NCBI GenBank assembly: GCA_002348005.1
Contig: DDYQ01000240.1
Span: forward strand, 1,466-8,549
Source: Desulfobacteraceae bacterium UBA2230
GTDB taxonomy: Bacteria > Desulfobacterota > Desulfobacteria > Desulfobacterales > Desulfosarcinaceae
Length of the DNA stretch: 7,084 nucleotides
Direction of reading: 5' to 3'
Part shown: piece by piece, positions 6,509-7,084 of the stretch
How the letters are laid out: the number at the start of each line of letters is the position of its first letter
How positions within the stretch are numbered: the stretch's first letter is position 1
Notes under the pieces: generated by a model
What the model was told of the DNA's origin: nothing
The model's input: only the letters and a program-made list of their open reading frames with translations
Databases searched by the model: none
Program-made: the position numbers and the translations under genes

Positions 6509-7084
6509 GGACCGCAGGCGATATCTGGATACTGGGCGATCTGCGCAGCGCGCGTCTTTTCCGTGACAGCCTGAAAGTGCTGGCCAAGGCGCTGCCGCTG
6601 GCCCGGGAGGTTGGTGTCGAACCGGCTGTGATTCTGATCGGCGGTGCCGATCCTGCACCGGCTCCCGAGGGGTGTACGCCTCTGGATATGACCGGGGCCG
6701 CGCAGACCGCCGCCGCTCAAGGTGCGGCAGCCGTCTATGCCTTGAACCACCCCGACCTTGCCATCCCGCGAACCGATCTCTATGCCGGCGTGCTGGCCGA
6801 CTTCGCCCTGCTCCACAAGCCTTGGCTGGTGCTGATGGCCCTGAACGATTTCAATCGTGAAACGGCCGCCTTATGCGCTCAGCGCTGCCGCGCCGGAATG
6901 ATCGCCGACTGCGCCGAACTGGCCTTTTCCGAAGGCCGCATCATCGGACGCTGCCCGGCCTGGGGTGGTCAGATCATGGCCGACATCACGCTGGCCGACG
7001 GCTGGCCCATGGCCTTCATCACTATGCAGCCACACGGCACTGCCCCCCAGAGCCCCTCTCCGGCTTCCGGCCGCACGGAAGTGG
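6505..7084 (+). CDS. etfA: Electron transfer flavoprotein alpha subunit (EtfA), 5' part
   Basis: The open frame begins at ATG 6505, overlapping the etfB stop by 4 nt (ATGA), and runs off the window after 193 complete codons. This covers mainly domain I of ETF alpha; the C-terminal FAD-binding domain with its usual motifs lies outside. The start DIWILGDLR (6-14), followed by an SLKVLAKAL segment (22-30), is typical of EtfA N-termini. Also visible are PRTDLYAGVLADF (88-100), KPWLVLMALNDFNRETAA (104-121) and MIADCAEL (131-138), then CPAWGGQIMADI near 149-160 and FITMQPHG near 170-177. Translational coupling with etfB gives the expected 1:1 partner. There is no N-terminal iron-sulfur cluster motif, which some anaerobes' EtfA proteins carry, since the protein starts directly in domain I. 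Confidence 0.92.
   Translation, partial: MRTAGDIWILGDLRSARLFRDSLKVLAKALPLAREVGVEPAVILIGGADPAPAPEGCTPLDMTGAAQTAAAQGAAAVYALNHPDLAIPRTDLYAGVLADFALLHKPWLVLMALNDFNRETAALCAQRCRAGMIADCAELAFSEGRIIGRCPAWGGQIMADITLADGWPMAFITMQPHGTAPQSPSPASGRTEV

Overview
This GC-rich, gene-dense bacterial window carries eight genes in three transcriptional blocks. I see no rRNA, tRNA, CRISPR array, insertion sequence or phage gene. The gene mix is a respiratory nitrate reductase assembly chaperone and cytochrome subunit, a NarK porter, MoaB, PyrR, and an acyl-CoA dehydrogenase followed by its own ETF. This suggests a facultative or anaerobic respiring Gram-negative that oxidises acyl-CoAs, possibly a Desulfobacterota/deltaproteobacterial lineage. 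That taxonomic guess is low-confidence inference from gene content.

Block 1 (left end to 2569, + strand) is the tail of a nar operon: narJ (chaperone), narI (di-heme b cytochrome) and narK (nitrate/nitrite MFS porter). The first junction is a GTGA overlap, probably with the end of narH outside the window. narJ and narI overlap by 14 nt. narK follows 33 nt after narI with a strong ribosome binding site. Together they would mature the catalytic subunit, anchor it to the quinone pool and move the substrate.

Block 2 (3689 down to 2575, - strand) is a two-gene unit, pyrR then moaB, converging on narK with only 5 nt between the two stop codons. MoaB belongs to the molybdopterin biosynthesis family, so it fits functionally beside a molybdoenzyme operon. 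PyrR is a pyrimidine regulator/uracil phosphoribosyltransferase and is the odd partner. A good sigma70-like promoter with an inverted repeat in its spacer lies just upstream of pyrR, and the leader is too short for a classical PyrR attenuator.

Block 3 (3797 to the right end, + strand) starts with a compact, divergent endonuclease V-family protein. After about 150 nt comes an acyl-CoA dehydrogenase, then the ETF beta subunit, then the ETF alpha subunit, which overlaps beta by ATGA and runs off the window. The dehydrogenase and ETF form a recognisable electron-transfer module that passes electrons from acyl-CoA oxidation towards the quinone pool or another acceptor. The ETF beta carries a loop reminiscent of electron-bifurcating ETFs.

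I found no clear undescribed system. The most unusual item is the short endonuclease V homologue: it keeps the acidic metal-binding triad but has lost the usual DGHG...HPR block and the N-terminal helix region.
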